The notes under the pieces are model-generated. The model saw nothing but the letters and a program-made list of their open reading frames with translations, did no database searches and was not told the DNA's origin. Positions 59,601 through 64,000 of a stretch of 64,000 bases of DNA are shown piece after piece. The stretch is from assembly GCA_003116975.1 (NCBI GenBank), contig BGKB01000160.1, positions 62,001 to 126,000 of the forward strand. The letters are read 5' to 3'. Position 1 is the first letter of the stretch; each line of letters begins with the position of its first letter. This stretch comes from Aurantiochytrium sp. KH105. Lineage: Eukaryota > Sar > Bigyra > Thraustochytrida > Thraustochytriidae. A program made the position numbers and the translations under genes.

Positions 59601-61943
59601 CAGCAGCACCCACAGCGGAACAAGAGCTCGGGCGAGATGTCGACACGGTCATCTACATACTCGCAGCAAGTGAGAAGCATGCTCGAGTCACCAGTGCACG
59701 CAGGACTGATGCTCGGTGTGATGGAGCTCTTTTGGGCGCATCGGTATGGAGAAGGATCGCCCATGTTCAATTTGCTGCTCAAGGCACTCGAAAATGGACA
59801 AATGCTTCTCTTTGTCGATGGCCTCGACGATATGCGGCCGGAGACGCGCGTTGATTTCCTTGCCTGGATCGAAAGTCAGGTGGATGTCATTGCTATCCTC
59901 ACGGCGAGACGTGAGCGGGATATCAAAGTCTGCCTCTCACAAGTCTCCTTTGTGCATGTCAAACCTCTCTCACAGGACCACGTTAGCACACTCGTGAAGT
60001 CGCACGTTCGCCTTGTGCAGCATCGACTTGAAGACGGTCAATTGAACATTGCTGAGCTCGAGCGCTTTCTTCTCACGGAAATTCGCAAACCAGTTTTCAA
60101 GGAGATTGTTTCAGGCACACCTGTTCTTGTGAAAATGCTCGTATTTGCCTTGACCAATCACTGGCACTCGACAATGCACATTGCCAGCAACGAAGCAAAT
60201 CTGCTCAAAGATATGAGCACGGGAGCACAAGGACAGCAGGACTTGACAACAGGTCCAAACGGAACAACTGAATATACCCCGAGCGTCGACACGGGCGGCC
60301 TCGTGGAAAGTGAGTTGGACCTCAGACGAAGCTTTAGCAATCATGCCAATCAAGAAGCTGCAGAAGATCTTGACTGGGGTGTTCCCAAGATCCTCTCGTA
60401 CGCAGTGCGACATTTACTCAAGTCGCCGGTTGCTATACAGCCATCTCGCCACCTCGCCAAGTGCTCGCAGCTCTGTCAGAGCGAGGAGGGACAGTCGTTC
60501 ATGGAATGTATGGCACTCGCCCTCCACCTGCAGCGTCACAACAGGCGAGCGCTTGGCGTGTGGTGCGCTGAAGCTCTGACCATGTACGCGAAGCGGAGCG
60601 GAGCCGAAGCAGACGCGTACTCGCGCGGTGCCCGAATCGCTAATGCGATCTCGGCGCTTATTCGCAATGCGAGTTTGCCCTTGTTCCACGCAGATGCCAC
60701 GGATCATAACAAGCTCTGGATGGACCGTCATGCACGATTTGCGATTCATGTTCTTCAAGAGTATCTCGTCGCGGCTTACGTAGTCCGCGAAGTGCAAGAG
60801 ATCGATCCTAGTGAGCTGAAAGCTTTTATTTTCGAGCTCAATCTGACCGCCAAGGACCACATACACCTTTCCTCCGCAGAAGATCCCTGCCCTGAATTTT
60901 CATCTGGAAACCTATTGCAATCTTGCGGTCGCAATGTTCTCTACGAAGACTGGGAAGTCGAAGCTTCGGGTGACGAGACAGGATGCACAGAGGACGAGGA
61001 ATCTGACAACCCAGACTCCGAACGCGCTGACCTTTATTCAGATCCGTCCTTGAGCGAGTCTGAAGACGACGATGCAGAAAACGATGAAGACACGTTGAGC
61101 GTACTTTCTGCGGACGCTCGCAATGCGGAACGCTACAGGGTCCGAAAAATCAAGCTTCTCTCGGACCACCGGTGGCAGCCAGTCTATTACCTTGTGCAGA
61201 AAATGCTTGTTCCGCTGGACGTGACTGGTTCAATTGACGCACGGCTACTCATTAGCTTTTCGCAGCTTCTCGGCCAAGCAAGATTCCCTGCGCAACTTGG
61301 AAAGTACGTGCGATATGTTGTGCGAAACGGCGACCTGGTCTTGTTTCAAAATTTGCTCAAGCTGCTGAAAGAGAATGTTGCGGCTTTCAATCTGACGCTG
61401 GACCAGCTCGTCGTGCCCATTTTTGCGCACATTGAGGCCAACAAGTACACGCCAATCATGATGGCCGCCCGACGAGGGGAGATTGCGCTTCTCTCCGTAA
61501 TACTCGATTTCCTCGACTCGACTTCTGAGGCCACACGCAGTGCAGTTCTCGATCACGTTTCTCCGTATGGGGAGACGGCCCTCTCACTCGCAGCTGAGGA
61601 GGGGCAAGCGGGTTGCTTGGGCTTGTTGCTCAAACACGGCGCCAAGCTCGACGCGAACGACGCGAGTCAGTGCGGCGAAGCAATCTACCAAGCAGCATAT
61701 GAGCAGGAAATGGCTTGCGTCAAGCTTTTGCTTGAGCACGGGGCTAACCCTGACGCTTCATACGACGGCACGTCGTGCCTTTTTAACGCGGCTTTTGATG
61801 GAAATGGCGAGCTTTGCCAGATTTTAATTGAGCATGGTGCAAGTCGCACGTTGCCATCAGACTCGGGTCACCTGCCGATTCACGCTGCGATGCAGGAGGA
61901 ACACGCGCACCTTTATGAACTTTTACAGCCAAACAGTCCGTAG
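55128..61943 (+). CDS. NACHT NTPase with N-terminal kinase-like domain and C-terminal ankyrin repeats
   Basis: A 2,271-residue protein; this ATG is the first after an in-frame stop. Residues ~1-480 are disordered, Ser/Glu/Asp-rich. The region ~640-1080 looks like an aminoglycoside-phosphotransferase-type kinase fold: a GGFSGSLVLQAI loop near 646 and HGDLNAANIVID then WLIDFAQ near 922-945, matching the HGDLxxxN catalytic and I-D-F/W metal motifs. A poly-Gln stretch lies near 1185. The NACHT domain has Walker A GPSSSGKT at ~1276 and Walker B LLFVDGLDD at ~1560, with an unusually long ~280-residue, Ser/His-rich insert between. Ankyrin repeats fill ~2105-2271 (for example GETALSLAAEEGQAGCLGLLLKHGA). 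Known: NACHT proteins are STAND switches that oligomerise on NTP binding, and many act in immunity. Inferred: an NLR-like sensor with a phosphotransferase module. Confidence 0.9.
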
Positions 61944-62675
61944 ATTAAGAAAAATCGGAAGGAAAACGGTTTTGATTCCAAGCGAAGAATCATGATTGCA
62001 AATGGTACTTTCTTGGCTAAGCTATTTGGTTTTCTGTTGGATTTTTTGACGAGGAAGGACAGTCTTCCTCACGAATAACTTTGTTTATTTTTTTATTTTT
62101 TTTATAATTATAAAAGAAGGACTTCCAAATTCCATGGTTGTCCAACCAACGTGCTCCGTTAGGTGCATCCAGTTTTGGCTTTCTTCACGCAGATGGCGTG
62201 GCTATCACCCAGTTTGGACAAGGGGCCTAGAACATATCCGTCTGAGCTGCGTGCGGCCCCAACTTGCCTTGTGCACAACGCAGAAACTACAATTCCAGAC
62301 CCCAAATTTGCCAAAGTAAAGAATTTACGCTCCGACGGGAAGAAAAACGAATCGTCGGCTCTCCCCTGTACCTATTATACCAGTGGTGAGCTTCCGGCTG
62401 CGGCGCCTCCTGGCCCGCCGCAGCCGGTGGTCGCGAGCAGCGCGGGCCCAAGCGGCCTCCGCGTCGGAGTCCCCGGCGGCCGCTCGGCGGGCCGCCAAAA
62501 ATCGTAACGGATATCGTACCGTGACGGCACCTTGCGGGAGGCCTATAGGCCCTATAGGTCTTGGCCTAAAACTCAAAAGCATACATTTCGATTTTTATAA
62601 ACTGACTGCTACTTTTCACGCGTGAGCGTGCGTGCTCAGACCTCGAGAGCTACTGCTTGCGAGCTACGCGCAAGC
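61944..62675. other. Intergenic region between the NACHT and RyR-domain genes
   Basis: About 730 bases. The first part is AT-rich, with T/A runs at 62,083-62,117; around 62,390-62,500 it is GC-rich. A partly self-complementary CCTATAGG-type motif occurs near 62,540-62,560. No gene was seen. Confidence 0.65.
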
Positions 62676-63365
62676 ATGGGAGCTTCGCCAAGCGTCCTCG
62701 CCGACAGGCTGCGTGTTGCGGGCGTTCACAATGAGCACGTGTTGACCGTGGAACAACATCACAACTCGCTTGAAAGAGCGCATACCGAATTGCACGCCGA
62801 CTGCGCGCAAACCAAGACCAACGACGAAAGCGAAGATGGTCTTGCCCGAGACGACGAGATGCGGAGTAAGATGTGCGCCATGATTCGTGATAAATGCAAT
62901 GTCATCGATGAAGCACAGCTCATGCTGATCATGGCTACCGTGGAGGAGCTCGTCCGGCAGCAGGGGCAGCAGCCAGGACAGCAGGACCAGGATGGAAGTA
63001 CTCAAGAGCAACAGTCTCTTCCGAGAGTTGCTTACGTCCCTCATCCGCAGAATACAGATAATATTGAGCTTTCGCAGGACTTGGTTGACCTGACGGAACT
63101 CTTGGCAGAAAATACACACGAGGAGTGGGCCCTGCAGCGTACGCAGCAAGGCTGGACCTATGGCATGTCCCGAGATGACGAGCATAAACTGCATCCATGT
63201 CTTATTCCCTATAGCGAGCTCACGGACGAAGAGAAGGAGTACGATCGAATTACCGCAATGAAGACGCTCAAACTTCTCTTGAGTTTTGGATACACGATCA
63301 CACCTCCTTCAAAATCGAAGGCAAGCTCAGATGATGATGCAACTAATGATCTCAACACCTCCTGA
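62676..63365 (+). CDS. RyR-domain protein, probably N-myristoylated
   Basis: A 229-residue protein from the ATG at 62676; a GTG 18 codons upstream is not a likely eukaryotic start. The N-terminus MGASPS fits the myristoylation consensus (Gly2, Ser6). Residues ~20-115 are helical and Gln-rich. An RyR domain occupies about 118-212: YVPHPQNTDN, then LLAENTHEEWALQRTQQGW, RDDEHKLHPCLIPYSEL, EEKEYDRITAMKTLKLLLSF and GYTI, matching the L-AEN-H--WA, GW-YG, HP-L-PY-L and EK-YD blocks of ryanodine-receptor repeats. Known: RyR repeats fold independently and also occur in small bacterial, phage and protist proteins, where a ligand-binding role has been proposed. No channel region is present, so this is not a calcium channel. 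Inferred: a membrane-tethered small regulatory protein. It follows the NACHT gene on the same strand. Confidence 0.93.
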   Translation: MGASPSVLADRLRVAGVHNEHVLTVEQHHNSLERAHTELHADCAQTKTNDESEDGLARDDEMRSKMCAMIRDKCNVIDEAQLMLIMATVEELVRQQGQQPGQQDQDGSTQEQQSLPRVAYVPHPQNTDNIELSQDLVDLTELLAENTHEEWALQRTQQGWTYGMSRDDEHKLHPCLIPYSELTDEEKEYDRITAMKTLKLLLSFGYTITPPSKSKASSDDDATNDLNTS

Positions 63366-63629
63366 TGCATTTATTGCCTGCCTGGTTTCCTCCTTGTTTT
63401 GCTTCAAGGCACATTTCCCGGCACTGCACTGCGAGCACGTCATGGAATTGTATCACCATTATTCTCCGTCATAGAGTGAGGAAAAATCGTGTCCTTCCTC
63501 CTTCGCACAGCACGTTTTGACAGCAAATTCAAACCTTTTTGTATTCATTTTTTTCCATTTGTTTCTAATACCATGAAAGTATTCATGAAACCCCTGAACC
63601 AATCAGCACAAACGTTGGGAGGCCTACGC
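63366..63629. other. Short convergent 3' spacer
   Basis: 264 bases between the ends of the RyR-domain gene and the right-edge gene. T-rich towards 63,540-63,560. No gene was seen. Confidence 0.7.
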
Positions 63630-64000
63630 CTACCTTTTGTGCGAATGTTGCGCGCTCGACGGCCCGCCCGATGCTGCCCCCAACCCCGAGAAGGCTGCGG
63701 CCGCTTGTGCAGCGGTTTTACGAGCTTTGACAACTTTTGCAGGCTTGAAAGTGGGATCAAGGAATCCGATCCGCTGAAGTGCCGCGGCGACCATGTGAAG
63801 GTGTTGCGAAACGCGTTTTTCCAAGGCCTGATTCTGCTGCGTTGTTTCAAGAACAAAGGATTGCGCGCCGAATGCGTTGTGAATGCGACGCGCGAGCCCC
63901 CCCGAGATGGGTGGCGAAAGGACCTCGAAACGATGCAAACGTTCCTTGACGTTGACGTTGACGGCGTCAACCATGATTTGCGCCAGGTCGAGGCTGTTTT
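63630..64000 (-). CDS. C-terminal part of an unidentified protein, 5' end beyond right edge
   Basis: A minus-strand frame is open from base 64000 to the TAG at 63630-63632. It gives about 122 residues with the N-terminus outside the window; a Met at 63972-63974 is probably internal because the frame (NSLDLAQI before it) stays open to the edge. Residues up to about LDPTF look like a helical, moderately conserved domain (an ERLHRFEVLSPP then ISGGLARRI segment). The last ~35 residues are Ala/Ser/Gly-rich and end in SHKR. I do not recognise the family. It converges on the RyR-domain gene. Confidence 0.7.
   Translation of the reverse strand, partial: NSLDLAQIMVDAVNVNVKERLHRFEVLSPPISGGLARRIHNAFGAQSFVLETTQQNQALEKRVSQHLHMVAAALQRIGFLDPTFKPAKVVKARKTAAQAAAAFSGLGAASGGPSSAQHSHKR

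Noticed and set aside
62622-62675. An 18-codon upstream extension of the RyR-domain protein
   Set aside because: It begins with GTG, and the ATG at 62676 gives a proper myristoylation site.
1-64000. tRNA, rRNA, CRISPR, transposon or viral genes
   Set aside because: A manual scan for tRNA arm signals such as GGTTCGA, terminal inverted repeats with transposase, spacer arrays and capsid/polymerase motifs gave nothing supportable. A tRNAscan-SE and RepeatMasker run would settle it.

Overview
The window is nuclear DNA from a single-celled eukaryote. The reasons are long, apparently intron-free genes, GC-rich intergenic DNA full of short tandem repeats, and a clearly eukaryotic gene set: heterotrimeric G-protein alpha subunits, exportin-5, CYRI/FAM49, a Tubby protein, a soluble-type adenylyl cyclase with a class I phosphodiesterase, NACHT-ankyrin and RyR-domain proteins, and Sfi1-like and coiled-coil cytoskeletal proteins. 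TAA, TAG and TGA all act as stops, so the code looks standard. Intron-poor genes plus this signalling set fit a thraustochytrid-like stramenopile best, but that placement is an inference.

Left part (1-14,958). A giant minus-strand reading frame starts at 9566 and runs off the left edge still open: at least 3,188 codons carrying dozens of tryptophan-containing Sfi1/centrin-binding-like repeats. Divergent from it, across a 1.4 kb spacer, is a 1,284-residue helical protein built of ~33-residue units. The two may form a pair of cytoskeletal fibre proteins.

Second part (14,959-25,016). A 2,639-residue minus-strand protein joins two class III cyclase domains, a P-loop ATPase-like region, a PH domain, a C2-like domain and a phosphodiesterase, so one polypeptide could both make and destroy cyclic nucleotide. 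Next to it is a CYRI/FAM49 homologue, a Rac1 and actin regulator.

Middle (27,247-40,552). In order: a charged coiled-coil protein, a methyltransferase-like protein with a MYND-like zinc cluster, a Tubby-domain protein, a protein with a weakly XPA-like region, and exportin-5.

Right part (41,172-64,000). Three G-alpha genes lie in tandem on the minus strand; the first carries a natural Gln-to-Leu change at the catalytic position. Then come a TMEM14 protein, a secreted multi-PDZ protein with very acidic linkers, a 2,271-residue protein with a kinase-like domain, a NACHT NTPase and ankyrin repeats, an RyR-domain protein, and the C-terminal end of an unidentified gene cut by the right edge.

Layout. 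Convergent spacers are short (about 0.14-0.6 kb). Divergent spacers and 5' regions are long (1-3 kb), GC-rich and packed with simple repeats. No rRNA, tRNA, CRISPR array, transposase or viral gene was recognised.
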